The notes beneath the pieces are model-generated. The model had not been told where the DNA came from. It ran no database searches and saw only the letters and a list, made by a program, of their open reading frames with translations. From Streptomyces sp. TLI_053 (GTDB lineage: Bacteria > Actinomycetota > Actinomycetes > Streptomycetales > Streptomycetaceae): a stretch of 64,000 bases of DNA. The stretch lies in contig NZ_LT629775.1 in NCBI RefSeq assembly GCF_900105395.1, forward strand, positions 8,831,501 through 8,895,500. The letters run 5' to 3'. Below are positions 51,001 through 58,952 of this stretch, in pieces (the first letter of the stretch is position 1; each line of letters starts with the position of its first letter). Made by a program: the position numbers and the translations under genes.

Positions 51001-52446
51001 GGCGACCAGTAGCCGCAGTCGAGCGCCGGCTGTCTGCGCGTGCCGGGCGAGGGGAAGCAGCAGGGCCGTGGTGATGTCCTGGGGTCTGATTGCTTCGTCG
51101 AGGGCGTCGATGACGACGGTGACCGGGCGCTGGCCAGGGGGGAGGAGGTCCAGCAGTCGCTGTGCCGGGTTCATGGCCGGGCCGGGCGCTTCCTCGTTCG
51201 CTGGGGCCGGGGCGTCGGGGTCGGTGATGTGGCGCAGCTGGCGGGCCAGGGAGGCGGTGATGTGGTCGAGGCCGAGGCGTCGGGCGTGGACGGCGGCGAT
51301 CCGGTTGTTCTCGCCCGGGACGTGGTCATGGAGCGTGGCCCACAGGGGGCGGGTGTGGCGGCGCAGTGCGGGGTGGGCGGCGCACAGGAGGAGGCCGAGG
51401 AGTGCGGACTTGCCGGCGCCGGGTCTGCCGGTGATCACCCGTAGTCCCGGGGCGGCGGTGTCGTCGTCGAGCCAGGTGGCGAGAGTGTCGAGTTGTTCGG
51501 TGCGGCCGCTGAAGTATCCCTCGCTCCAGTCGCGGGCCACGGGTTCGCCGCCGCCGGCGCGGCGCATGAAATGCAGGGGGTCCGCGGCCCAGTCGGCCAG
51601 GCGGGCAATCTCCGGAGGCAGGTCCGGTGCGGGGCCGGTGCGGTGGGAGGCGTAGGAGGGGTTGGGGAAGAACGGCAGGTGGGAGAGGTCGGCGTGGCCG
51701 GGGACGAGGCTGGTCAGGATCGACTGCGGCAGCCCGCCGGACTCTTCGGCCAGCTCGTTGACCGCGCGTTCGACGTCCCGCCAGACGGCGGCGGCCGGAA
51801 TGTACCGGAGGGAGGAGTCGAAGCGGATTTCCAGGGCTTGGTGGTACTTCGTCAGGACCTGGACCAGGGCCTGGCTCAGTCGGTATCCGAACGCCTGCCG
51901 GTCCGGCCTGCTCGCGGCGAGCACCCAGGACTTGCGTTTGTCGACGTCCATTCGCGAGTGCCAGGCGGTCACCGCGGCCTGTCCGCTGTAGCAGACGTCC
52001 AGGACGAACAGGGTCATCGGTCGGTGCCGTTGGGGGTGGTCCTCGATCAGGTCGATCCAGCTGCCGACCGGGCGGCTGAGCCGGTTCCCGTCGTTGTCCA
52101 GGATGTACAGCTTCTCGCTGCTGCCGTCGGCGAGCTCGCCGTGTCCGACGATGTGCACGATCAGTACATCGGCGTCCTCGGCTTCGACAGCGGCCTCTAC
52201 CAGCCGCGCGTAGTCGGCTTGCTCCTGAGCCTGCGACGACGCTGTCGCCGTCGGGCGACGGGTGTACCGGAAATTCTCCAGAATGTCCGCGACTCTGTCG
52301 GCATGGAGGGGAGCCTCCTCCAGGACGTCCAGACCGAACCGTGGCGAATCCCCGTCCTCGGTCCGCGTCAACGCAATCCCCAAGGAAACTACCGCGTAGC
52401 GCAGTTCGTCCGAGGGCTCCGGCCGTCCCACGGCCAATGCCATCAC
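48040..52446 (-). CDS. Caspase-like - NACHT/STAND ATPase - WD40 repeat protein
   Basis: 1468 residues. Residues 1-240 are a caspase-like (C14) protease: HIVGHGE (His102) and LFVLDVCYSG (Cys152) form the catalytic dyad. Residues about 310-460 are a STAND ATPase: YFSGRTEQLDTL, VITGRPGAGKSALL (Walker A, 338-350), VTVVIDALDEA (Walker B, 442-452) and LLVATRAD. A helical region (about 470-855) follows, then 13 near-identical 44-residue WD repeats (about 858-1429) and a degenerate 14th (FHLPDVAWALAFSGDGTVVV), enough for two seven-bladed propellers. This is the architecture of bacterial NLR-like sensors, where WD repeats sense a target and the protease acts. GTG 52446 or ATG 52443 may be the start. 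It is translationally coupled to the hydrolase gene downstream. Confidence 0.92.
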   Translation of the reverse strand: MMALAVGRPEPSDELRYAVVSLGIALTRTEDGDSPRFGLDVLEEAPLHADRVADILENFRYTRRPTATASSQAQEQADYARLVEAAVEAEDADVLIVHIVGHGELADGSSEKLYILDNDGNRLSRPVGSWIDLIEDHPQRHRPMTLFVLDVCYSGQAAVTAWHSRMDVDKRKSWVLAASRPDRQAFGYRLSQALVQVLTKYHQALEIRFDSSLRYIPAAAVWRDVERAVNELAEESGGLPQSILTSLVPGHADLSHLPFFPNPSYASHRTGPAPDLPPEIARLADWAADPLHFMRRAGGGEPVARDWSEGYFSGRTEQLDTLATWLDDDTAAPGLRVITGRPGAGKSALLGLLLCAAHPALRRHTRPLWATLHDHVPGENNRIAAVHARRLGLDHITASLARQLRHITDPDAPAPANEEAPGPAMNPAQRLLDLLPPGQRPVTVVIDALDEAIRPQDITTALLLPLARHAQTAGARLRLLVATRADTRFDQLLDLAQDSGACTDLSTLAPYEVRRDVSAYAKRLLTADGPYIRGNLRPVRDALADAIADTLTAHPPTGQSGHDSEDLQWGEFLTTGLYVHHLLATPPATTPEEATRLGRAVPRSLPDLLELDLQRHTDQPHLRPVLTALAFAQGRGMPESVLVHAAAAFTAPDTPPSSLPELYTLLDGEARFYLRRDIDTDGTTLYRLFHQGLADWLRGPAGEPSHKDSATTTDPLPGRAERLFEQLLQGVPRDRNGGLHWQHAHGYLIRHAAQHAIDAGRLDELLFDAGYLQHADPHTLADALSYTQSEQGRLNASVYLASWGVHHALPPVARRQILALDAARFRNTPLQSELPGDADWTVRWATANQVSPSLVRILPGHTHGVNAVAVTHVNGRPHAITGSNDNSVRLWDLTTGTQTHHLTGHTSGVNAVAVTRINGHPHAITGSNDNSVRLWDLTTGTQTHHLTGHTSGVNAVAVTRINGHPHAITGSNDNSVRLWDLTTGTQTHHLTGHTDWVRSVAVMRINGHPHAITGSDDNSVRLWDLTTGTQTHHLTGHTSGVNAVAVTRINGHPHAITGSNDNSVRLWDLTTGTEIRTLTGHSLWVNAVAVTRINGHPHAITGSNDNSVRVWDLTTGTQTHHLTGHTFGVNAVAVTRINGHPHAITGSYDPSMRVWDLATGTEIRTPTGHSLWVNAVAVARINGHPHAITGSDDNSVRVWDLTTGTQTHHLTGHTSGVNAVAVTRINGRPHAITGSDDNSVRVWDLTTGTQTHHLTGHTSGVNAVVVTRINGRPHAITGSDDNSVRAWDLTTGTQTHHLTGHTVWVRSVAVTHINGRPHAITGDDNNSVRLWDLTTGTEIRTLTGHTSGGDVVAATRINGRPHAITGSYDRSVRLWDLTTGTHIRELTGHTGQVRSVAVAHINGHPHAITGSDDNSVRLWDLTTGTCLTSFHLPDVAWALAFSGDGTVVVGFGHEVAVLCLNPLIRRLR
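48160..49875 (-). repeat. Thirteen 132-bp tandem repeats encoding WD40 units
   Basis: Each 132-bp unit encodes 44 residues of the form LTGHTSGVNAVAVTRINGHP...SVRLWDLTTGT. Units are identical or differ at a few positions clustered in variable columns (for example SG, DW, LW, FG after LTGH.). The near-identity indicates recent amplification or gene conversion; the unit count could differ between strains and between assemblies. Confidence 0.95.
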
Positions 52447-52534
52447 GCTCCCGGGTCCTCGGCAGTCGATCAGTGCGATTCGACGTTAGACGCTTCACGT
52501 CGCGGTGGGGCCGGATCGCCCGGATCGGTGCAAG

Positions 52535-52664
52535 TTCGGGCTGGACCAGCGACCCCGACCCCGATAGAGCCGCCCGGACGCTGCGCACCGTTGAAGACGC
52601 CGCGGAGTGGCCGATCTCTCACCCCCGTTGCACCCGCGCCTTCGGGCTCCGGCCGGATCGGTGA
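52535..52664 (+). pseudogene. Second fragment of the phage head gene 3' end
   Basis: About 130 bp reads GWTSDPDPDRAARTLRTVEDAAEWPISHPRCTRAFGLRPDR then stop, in a single frame. It aligns with the 3' end of the decayed head gene at about 46965-47090 (roughly four of five bases identical, including CTGGACCAGC and GACGCCGC blocks). The other copy carries a one-base deletion just after TSHPDP. The fragment lies just upstream of the WD40 gene start, so the caspase/hydrolase operon sits between two copies of this end. Confidence 0.7.
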
Positions 52665-52684
52665 TGGCCCTTCGGCCGGCGGGT

Positions 52685-53407
52685 TCAGGACCGCCGGTAG
52701 GCGCGGATGAGCAGGGTCTCGGCCGTCCGCGCACCGGGTGCGGCGGACGGAAGGCGGTCGATGCTGACCGCAGTGAAGCCCGCCCCGTCCAGTTGTTCGG
52801 TCCAGACGGTCTCCTGGAGGACCCACCGGCGCATGGTCGCGGTGGCGCCGTCCGGAGTGCGGGCCGGGAGGTCAGCATGCTGGACGTCCGGCTCGGCCGG
52901 GGCCCCGTCGAGGTAGTGCCCCAGCGTGGACGCGGCGAGCAGTCCGCCGGGGCGCAGGGCGCGTGCAGCAGCCGGGAGAAGCCGGCGCGGGTCGGTGAAG
53001 TCCAGGCTCCCGAACACCGAGTAGAGCACGTCGTAGGAGCCGGGGTGGGCGTCCAGGAGCTCGACCGCATCGGCGTGAACCGTGCGACGGCGAGGCGTCA
53101 GGTGGCCGTAGAGGTCGCGCGCCATCGCGTGCTGGGCGGGTGAGGCGTCGACCGCATCGACCCGGGCCGGGGCGTGGCGGGCCGCGAGGTGGGCGGCGTG
53201 GCGGGCGGCGCCCGCACCGAGGTCGGCGACGACAAGACCGGTGATGTCGCCGAGCACTTCGACGCCGGGCCCTCCGTCCTGGGCCCAGACCGAGTGAAAG
53301 GAGTCGGGGACGGACCGGTCGGTGTCGGCGCGATTGCGGCCGTAGTGGTGCCAGAGGTCCGGTGAGCACGCGGCCCGGGTGGACGAGGTGGTTGTCACCC
53401 GGGCCAT
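52685..53407 (-). CDS. SAM-dependent methyltransferase
   Basis: 240 residues: motif I VVADLGAGAARHAAHLA near residues 58-74, DAVDASPAQH, YDVLYSVFGSLDF, ALRPGGLLAASTLG. The N-terminal SPDLWHHYGRNRADTDRSVPDSFHSVW is typical of a group of actinomycete methyltransferases acting on small molecules. Substrate unknown. It is in the same direction as the WD40 operon but separated by the phage fragment, so probably not part of it. Confidence 0.85.
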   Translation of the reverse strand: MARVTTTSSTRAACSPDLWHHYGRNRADTDRSVPDSFHSVWAQDGGPGVEVLGDITGLVVADLGAGAARHAAHLAARHAPARVDAVDASPAQHAMARDLYGHLTPRRRTVHADAVELLDAHPGSYDVLYSVFGSLDFTDPRRLLPAAARALRPGGLLAASTLGHYLDGAPAEPDVQHADLPARTPDGATATMRRWVLQETVWTEQLDGAGFTAVSIDRLPSAAPGARTAETLLIRAYRRS

Positions 53408-53505
53408 CCTTGCGCTCGGTGTGCGCCGGCGCAGGGCTTTGGGTGAACTTCACTCTCCCGGGCGGGGTGACCCCGGGCGGGCCGGAGTCACCCGTGACTT
53501 GAAGG

Positions 53506-53690
53506 TCAGTGGGAGTCGTTGCCGGGGTGGCAGGGGCTGCAGTTGGCGGCGTCGGCCCACAGCGGCAGGTCGACGTCCCAGCCGTCGGCGGCGATCAGCC
53601 GGGCGGTGCGCAGCACCGTTCCGTCGTCCTTGTACTCGACGGCCGGGACGTGGTGCAGGTCCGGGGCCGTTGCACTGCCCCTGTGGCTCT
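53506..53690 (-). pseudogene. Fragment of a small protein gene, probably frameshifted
   Basis: On the minus strand a coding-like end reads APDLHHVPAVEYKDDGTVLR ... DGWDVDLPLWADAANCSPCH..., stop at 53506. An upstream in-frame TGA leaves no start, while the neighbouring frame has a TTG (MNAREPQGQCNG) that would join after a one-base shift. I read it as a broken small gene; family unknown. Confidence 0.45.
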
Positions 53691-54160
53691 CGGGCGTTCA
53701 ACCTCGAGCCCGGTCAGAACCGGCGGCCGCCGTAGAACGGGCTGAACTACACCCGGCTGCAGCGGGCCAAGAGGCCCTGGGACGACAGCAACGTTTTCCA
53801 CCACGCCCAGTCGGTGACCCTGACCTCCTGGTCGCACACGCAGAGCGATGGCGACCATCCAGTAGGCAGACAATATCGGGATGAAAGGGTGCGAGTAAAG
53901 AGCTTAAAGTGACGACTTGCCCGATCGCGGTTGGCTAGCCGGGCACCCTCGCCGGGGTTGGAGCGGGTTCGACGGGCCAGGGTCGGTGTTCCCAGGTGTA
54001 GGCAGGTTTGTCGGGGTGTTCTCGTACTGATGCTGACTTTTGCTGACCACGACTGACGGGTAGTCAGGTGAGATCAATCGTGTACGGGCGCGCCGACCGC
54101 TGCGGCGCCTGGGGTCTATGGGGGCTGCAGCCGATCGCGATGACTGGCAGGATCGGCTCC
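53691..54160. other. Gap with unusual composition and possible remnants
   Basis: 53860-53915 is the least GC-rich stretch around (GACAATATCGGGATGAAAGG, AGTAAAGAGCTTAAAGTG). About 53739-53913 forward reads LNYTRLQRAKRPWDDSNVFH... to a stop, without a start. 53408-53505 and 53914-54160 hold no gene I can support. Confidence 0.4.
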
Positions 54161-55189
54161 ATGAGGATTCTGGTCCTGGGCGGCGGTTGGTTCCTCGGCC
54201 CGGCCATCGTGGCCGGTGCCCTGGGGCGGGGCTGGGAGGTGACCACGTTCACCCGTGGGCGGAGCGGCACGCCTGTCCCGGGGGCGAGCTCAGTGTACGG
54301 AGACCGGGAGCGGCCCGAGGACCTGGCGCGGTTGGCCGCACACGGGCCGTGGGACGCGGTGATCGACACCTCCGCCTCCTCGCTCGGCGCACGTGATGTG
54401 CTGGCAGGTGCCCGGGTCCTGGAGCCGGCCGTCGGCCGCTACGTGTACCTGTCCACCGTGGCGGTGTACGAGGGCTGGCCCTCGGAACCGTTGAGCGTCG
54501 ATTCCCCGGTCTGGGAGGCAATGGCTGACGCGGCACTGGATCCCGAGAGGCTGTCGCACGGCGGATCGGGGGTCAATCCCGACTACGGACGGCGCAAGGC
54601 CGGGACCGAGCGGGCGGTGACGGAGACATTCGGGCTCGCGAGGACGAGCCTGCTGCGCCCAGGGGTATTGCTGGGGCCGGGGGAGTACGTGGGCCGGCTG
54701 CCGTGGTGGCTGCGTCGGGCTGCGCAGGGTGGGCGGATCCTGGCGCCCGGCGATCCGGACCGTGGTCTGCAGGCGGTCGACATTCGCGACGTGGCCGCCT
54801 TCACGCTCGACCAGGTGGAACGGGTCGGGCACCAGGTCCACAATCTGGCGGCGCCGATCGGTCGGGAGTCGATGGGGGGACTGCTCCGGGCGTGTGTGGA
54901 GGTGACCGGCGGTGCGGGGGAGTTGGTGTGGGTGGCGGACGAGGTCCTGCTCGGTCACGGCCTGCGTGAATGGACCGAACTCCCGTTGTGGTGGAGCCAC
55001 CCCGGGGTGTCCGTGATCGATTCGTCGTCCGCGGTCGCGGCCGGCTTCGTCAGCCGGCCGCTCGCGGAGACCGTCGCCGACACCTGGTCCTGGCTTTCCC
55101 AGGGCAACATTCCTGTGCCGCACAGGCGTTGGGACAAACACGGGATCGATCCCGCCAAGGAGCAGATGGTCCTGGCGAGCGTGCTCTAA
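54161..55189 (+). CDS. NAD-dependent epimerase/dehydratase family protein (extended SDR)
   Basis: 342 residues: MRILVLGGGWFLGPAIVAGAL is the Rossmann start (GGxxFxG variant), YVYLSTVAVYEG and DYGRRKAGTERAV carry the Ser and YxxxK catalytic set, TSLLRPGVLLGPGEY follows. Related proteins are reductases or sugar-nucleotide epimerases. The 3' end overlaps that of the TPR regulator gene by 4 bp, tail to tail. ATG 54161 fits the Rossmann start. Confidence 0.88.
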   Translation: MRILVLGGGWFLGPAIVAGALGRGWEVTTFTRGRSGTPVPGASSVYGDRERPEDLARLAAHGPWDAVIDTSASSLGARDVLAGARVLEPAVGRYVYLSTVAVYEGWPSEPLSVDSPVWEAMADAALDPERLSHGGSGVNPDYGRRKAGTERAVTETFGLARTSLLRPGVLLGPGEYVGRLPWWLRRAAQGGRILAPGDPDRGLQAVDIRDVAAFTLDQVERVGHQVHNLAAPIGRESMGGLLRACVEVTGGAGELVWVADEVLLGHGLREWTELPLWWSHPGVSVIDSSSAVAAGFVSRPLAETVADTWSWLSQGNIPVPHRRWDKHGIDPAKEQMVLASVL

Positions 55190-56529
55190 CCGCCGTTTCC
55201 TCCGACTGCGAGCCGCGTCGTCCCGGCCCCGAGGATCCTCGGCGAGGCGACCACCGTGAAGTCCTCGATCCGCTCCGCCAGATCCCGTGCGAGCGGCGTG
55301 CCGCGGAAGGTGGGTGATGCCAGTTCGGACCGGACCGCGTTGACCCTGACGGTGAGGCCGGCCCCACGCCACTCCCGGGGAAGATCGAGCACCGGGCCCA
55401 GTTCTTCGACGGCGCCGTCCAGCTCGTTGCGCATCAGCAGGGCGGATGCCAGGTCGGCCCGGGCCTGAGGAGCGAGGACCAGCTGCCTGGTACCTGCGGA
55501 GCGAGAGGTGCCCAGCTGCAATGAACGGCGTGCCGAGGCCTCGGCGCCGGGGCCGTCCCTGAGGAGCAGCAACGTGGCGCTGTTGCTCATCGCGACCCGC
55601 TCCGGGCTGAAGTCGAACTCGCCGGCCAGACCGTCGTGAAGATCGTCTTTTGCGGCCCCGCGGTCGGCCGTGCTCTCGACGACAGCTCGCTGGGCCTCCT
55701 CGGCCTGGCCGCGGTGGGCGTAGGCCCGGGCCGCGATCGCTGCCAGTCGGGCATCTCCGGTGGCGCCGACTCCGGGGAAGGAGCGTGCCTCGACGATCTT
55801 GCGCACCGCCTGGGCCGGGCTTCCGCTCCAGTAGTACAGGACAGCGAGGTAGGCGTGGGCGTAGGCCTGGAGGGGGCCGTGCTCGGCGACCTGGCCGTAC
55901 AGGGCGGCGGCCCGGGTGAGTTCGAAGGCATGGGACATGGCGCCGAGGTCGAAGGCGCAGGCGGCGAGGAGTGCCGAGGCCTGGCCGGCCACGAGGTAGA
56001 GGCGCCGCCGTTGCGACAGCACCTGGGTGCGGTCGAGTTGCACCATGGCAACGCCGAGCAGCTCCTTCGCCGTCATGAAGACCAGGTGCGGCGGCTTGAT
56101 GTCGGTGGACCGGACGAGGTGAACGAGGTCGTCCTCGAGCTGGTCCAGGGACAGGTCGGGGAGCAGCTGAGCGGCTGCTTCGGCGGCGTGGGCACGGGCA
56201 TCGCGTGCGGTCATGGCCAGTTCTCTCTCATCGAGCACAGGATCCGCCACCGCCAGTAGCGTTCGGACCTGCTCGTCGGTGCAGGGGGCAAGCAGTTCGT
56301 CAGCAGGTCTGCCGAACATGCTCTTGAGGATTTCCGGAGTGGGGTGGTGCGGCCGTCCCACATCGCCGTTGCGCCAGCGCTGGAAGCTCTTGTCCGTCAG
56401 CGTGGCGTTGCGGTAAGTGGTGTCGCCGGTTGAGTGGTACAGAGCGAGTGCGGCCCGCCGGTACTCGGCGAGGAACTTTCGGAAGTCCATCTTGTCGCGT
56501 GCGACCAAGGCGTCGAACAGGTTGCTCAT
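55186..56529 (-). CDS. TPR-type regulator at the edge of the FxLD cluster
   Basis: 447 residues. The N-terminus (MDFRKFLAEYRRAALALYHSTGDTTYRNATLTDKSFQRWRNGDVGRPHHPTPEILKSMF) is a helix-turn-helix-like segment of the XRE-related type found in actinomycete regulators with C-terminal tetratricopeptide arms; the rest (residues 90-447) is helical, TPR-like (QARADLASALLMRNELDGAVEEL). Divergent from the ATP-binding gene of the lanthipeptide cluster, with 255 bp between, where both promoters must lie. It probably controls the cluster. Confidence 0.75.
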   Translation of the reverse strand: MSNLFDALVARDKMDFRKFLAEYRRAALALYHSTGDTTYRNATLTDKSFQRWRNGDVGRPHHPTPEILKSMFGRPADELLAPCTDEQVRTLLAVADPVLDERELAMTARDARAHAAEAAAQLLPDLSLDQLEDDLVHLVRSTDIKPPHLVFMTAKELLGVAMVQLDRTQVLSQRRRLYLVAGQASALLAACAFDLGAMSHAFELTRAAALYGQVAEHGPLQAYAHAYLAVLYYWSGSPAQAVRKIVEARSFPGVGATGDARLAAIAARAYAHRGQAEEAQRAVVESTADRGAAKDDLHDGLAGEFDFSPERVAMSNSATLLLLRDGPGAEASARRSLQLGTSRSAGTRQLVLAPQARADLASALLMRNELDGAVEELGPVLDLPREWRGAGLTVRVNAVRSELASPTFRGTPLARDLAERIEDFTVVASPRILGAGTTRLAVGGNGG

Positions 56530-56784
56530 CGCGGTCCCTTCGGAGCCGCAGCCCCAGCTGCGAACTACCTTTCGGTCCTTGCCTACCACTGACGCCGGAG
56601 CGGTTGCAGAGGTTCGGGAAAAATGTCGCCGAACTGTCCGAGGTCGGTCTCTGCGCTCCCCTGAATGGGGGCCAAGTGTCTTTCTGCGGGTGATGGTTCT
56701 GTCCGCGCGTCGGATCCAAGCTTGGTCTCCGCAAGCGAACGAAGTAGGGGCGTCCCAATGCTCCTGAGGACGGGAGCGAAGCAC

Positions 56785-57222
56785 ATGGGCATCGTTGAAC
56801 GGTCGGGCTGGTCTCTCCACCACTGGCAGATCACCTTGGCCGCCATGCCGGCGGAGGTCCCGGATGCCCGCCGCCAGGTACGCCTCGCGCTCAGGAGATG
56901 GGGGTGGGAGGACGGCGCGGTGGACGACATCGTCTCGATCTGCTCCGAGTTGTTGGCCAACGCCATCCGGCACGGCAGCAGCCCGGACGACGAGGTGGAT
57001 CTGATGCTCTGGCAGAGCCACGGGAGCGTCCGGGTCGAGGTAGTGGATCGCCGTCCGGACCTGAAACTGCCGACGGTGCCCGTCCCGCGGGACGAGAGCG
57101 GGCGTGGCCTCGTCATCGTGGGCGAGCTTGCGGAACGCATGGGAATGACGACGACCAGGACGACCAAGACGGTGTGGGCGCGGGTCGCTCCCGCCTCCGA
57201 CCGGACGAGGAAAGCTCAGTGA
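56785..57222 (+). CDS. ATP-binding (HATPase, anti-sigma-factor-like) protein
   Basis: 145 residues with the GHKL fold: DIVSICSELLANAIRHGSSP (N box), VEVVDRRPD, and ESGRGLVIVGELAERMG (G1/G2). Small stand-alone HATPase proteins of this type act as anti-sigma or kinase-like regulators in Streptomyces. ATG 56785 is preferred because GGAG is 9 nt upstream; an ATG at 56758 is an alternative. Its stop overlaps the GTG of the next gene, starting a coupled run. Confidence 0.85.
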   Translation: MGIVERSGWSLHHWQITLAAMPAEVPDARRQVRLALRRWGWEDGAVDDIVSICSELLANAIRHGSSPDDEVDLMLWQSHGSVRVEVVDRRPDLKLPTVPVPRDESGRGLVIVGELAERMGMTTTRTTKTVWARVAPASDRTRKAQ

Positions 57223-57695
57223 AGACTGCGATCAGGCACCACCTCAGGGCCTTCGCCCGGCAGCGTCCCACGGGGACGGCGCACCGGACGGCCGCCGAGC
57301 CGTTGCCGCCGAAAGCAACGGGGGCGAGTGCGTTCGCGCGGGAGCGACCCTGGACCGCCCGGGAGCCGTTCTGGTGCATCACGACGGCCTACTACAGCTC
57401 GGGCCACCCGCTCGTCCTGTGGAGCGCCGGAGCGCCCGACGTGCGGCTGGCCGCGCGGCAGTTGCAGCGCCAGGTCGCCCGGCTCACCTCGCACCTTCGA
57501 CTGGGGACCGAGGAGGAGCCGATGGCCTTGCTCGACACCGATCTGAGTCTCGGTCGGGCCTGCACCGACGTGGCCGCCGGCCGCAGTCACGCCGTCGCCT
57601 TCACGCACGCCGACGTGATCTACGTCCTCGTCGTGGCCCGTAGCGACGGCACGGAGCAGCGGCTTCCCGGCCGCGGCGTCCCGTGTCCCGCCTGA
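57219..57695 (+). CDS. Hypothetical protein of the FxLD cluster
   Basis: 158 residues; basic N-terminus (VKTAIRHHLRAFARQRP), then WTAREPFWCITTAYYSSGHPLVLWSAGAPDVRLAARQLQRQVARLTSHL and AVAFTHADVIYVLVVARSD, a compact alpha/beta layout. No known motif. GTG start overlaps the upstream stop, with GAGGAAAG as RBS. It sits in the operon, so a role in regulation or maturation is possible but not shown. Confidence 0.7.
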   Translation: MKTAIRHHLRAFARQRPTGTAHRTAAEPLPPKATGASAFARERPWTAREPFWCITTAYYSSGHPLVLWSAGAPDVRLAARQLQRQVARLTSHLRLGTEEEPMALLDTDLSLGRACTDVAAGRSHAVAFTHADVIYVLVVARSDGTEQRLPGRGVPCPA

Positions 57696-57720
57696 CCGGC
57701 CCGGGATGAGGAATCACACG

Positions 57721-58272
57721 ATGCCGACCACGGCTTCCCCACCGCGTACCCCGATCGCCACATACCTTCTGGGCGCGCACTGGCTCGCCTCCGCCAACCG
57801 GTGGGCCGACGACGCCTTTCAGGCATGGCGCCGCGGGCGGCTCGCGGCGATCGAGGTGGGCGAGCGGTTCGCCGTCGTGCGCGTCCTGGACCAGCAGCTC
57901 GGTCTCGCAGCCCTGCACGACATGCGGAACGCCGATGTCGTGACCGGACCCGTTCTGCGCGACGACCGATGCCTCACCGTCGAGTTCCTGATCACCGTCC
58001 GCCGCGACGAACCGTGGCAGATCCGCGACACCGTGCTCATCGGCCGGCCCGCCACCGGTGGCCCGGCGGCGATCGTCCCCATGCCCGGCCCCGGGCTGCC
58101 GGGCGTCGACGGCAGGGACTGGGTCGTGCCGCCGACCGGCCGGCCGCACCTCACCCACCCGCACGACCTCGCCAGCGCGCTCCGAAGGGCCCGAGCCACC
58201 CCGCGCCGTGTCCGCCCGCCGGCCGGACCACTCGGCATCCACCATCGCGACCATCCGAAGGACACGCCATGA
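57721..58272 (+). CDS. Hypothetical protein of the FxLD cluster
   Basis: 183 residues, no known family. RTPIATYLLGAHWLASANRWADDAFQAWRRGRLAAIEVGERFAVVRV is mixed helix/strand; the C-terminal 50 residues are Pro/His/Arg-rich. ATG 57721 has GAGGAA well spaced; an ATG 15 bases upstream has no RBS. The stop overlaps the next start (ATGA). Confidence 0.65.
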   Translation: MPTTASPPRTPIATYLLGAHWLASANRWADDAFQAWRRGRLAAIEVGERFAVVRVLDQQLGLAALHDMRNADVVTGPVLRDDRCLTVEFLITVRRDEPWQIRDTVLIGRPATGGPAAIVPMPGPGLPGVDGRDWVVPPTGRPHLTHPHDLASALRRARATPRRVRPPAGPLGIHHRDHPKDTP

Positions 58273-58952
58273 CCACCGTGGACACCATGGCCTTCCGCCC
58301 CCGGGCGCTGCGCGCCGACGAGCGGTCCCGCGTGCTCGCCCAGGCGCTCGATCCCCATGCCCGACTGGACGAGCAGGCGCTCGAACGGCTCAGGGCCGTG
58401 CTGTGGACCAAGGAGGCTGGCCTACGGCCGATTCTGCTCAGCGCGGTCACCGACGCCGAGCGGCACGCCGTGCCCGCCCTGCTCGACACCGTCGGCCAGG
58501 TTCAGCGGGGCCTGCCCGAGCACCTGGCTCCCGTCCTCGTGCTGTGCGGAGCGGTGGCCGCCCCGGCGCCGCGATCGGGCGACGTCCTGTTCGTCCCGGA
58601 CCCCGAGGCGGTCGACCGGCCCCTGCTGTTCGCCGCCGCCGACCTGTTCCTCACCGCAACCCCCGACGCGACCACGGCGGTCCACGAGGCCATGGCCACC
58701 GCCCTGCCGGTCATCGGCACCACCGGCGGAACCCTGGAGAAGGACATAGTCACCGGGGGCCACGAGGCCAACGGGTGGCTCGCGGACGACGGCGACATTG
58801 ACGCGCTCGTCGCCGCGATCGTCCAGGCGTGCTTCTACCGGCCGGAGCGCCTGCGACGCGGCACGGCCGCCGCCGAGCACGTCCGCACCGTCCTCAAGGA
58901 GAACCGCCGGCCGGCCGACGAGCCCACCCGCACGCCGGGAGCCGCCGCGTGA
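58269..58952 (+). CDS. Glycosyltransferase-like protein (C-terminal half of a GT-B fold)
   Basis: 227 residues. DLFLTATPDATTAVHEAMATALPVIGTTGGTLEKDIVTGGHEANGWLADDGDIDALVAAI matches the donor-binding half of family 4 glycosyltransferases (the E..a.g.pvi.t..GG......g.nG.l). The N-terminal acceptor domain of full enzymes is replaced by about 60 unfamiliar residues. It may be a short functional glycosyltransferase or a relic. The stop overlaps the GTG of a very short frame. Confidence 0.7.
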   Translation: MTTVDTMAFRPRALRADERSRVLAQALDPHARLDEQALERLRAVLWTKEAGLRPILLSAVTDAERHAVPALLDTVGQVQRGLPEHLAPVLVLCGAVAAPAPRSGDVLFVPDPEAVDRPLLFAAADLFLTATPDATTAVHEAMATALPVIGTTGGTLEKDIVTGGHEANGWLADDGDIDALVAAIVQACFYRPERLRRGTAAAEHVRTVLKENRRPADEPTRTPGAAA

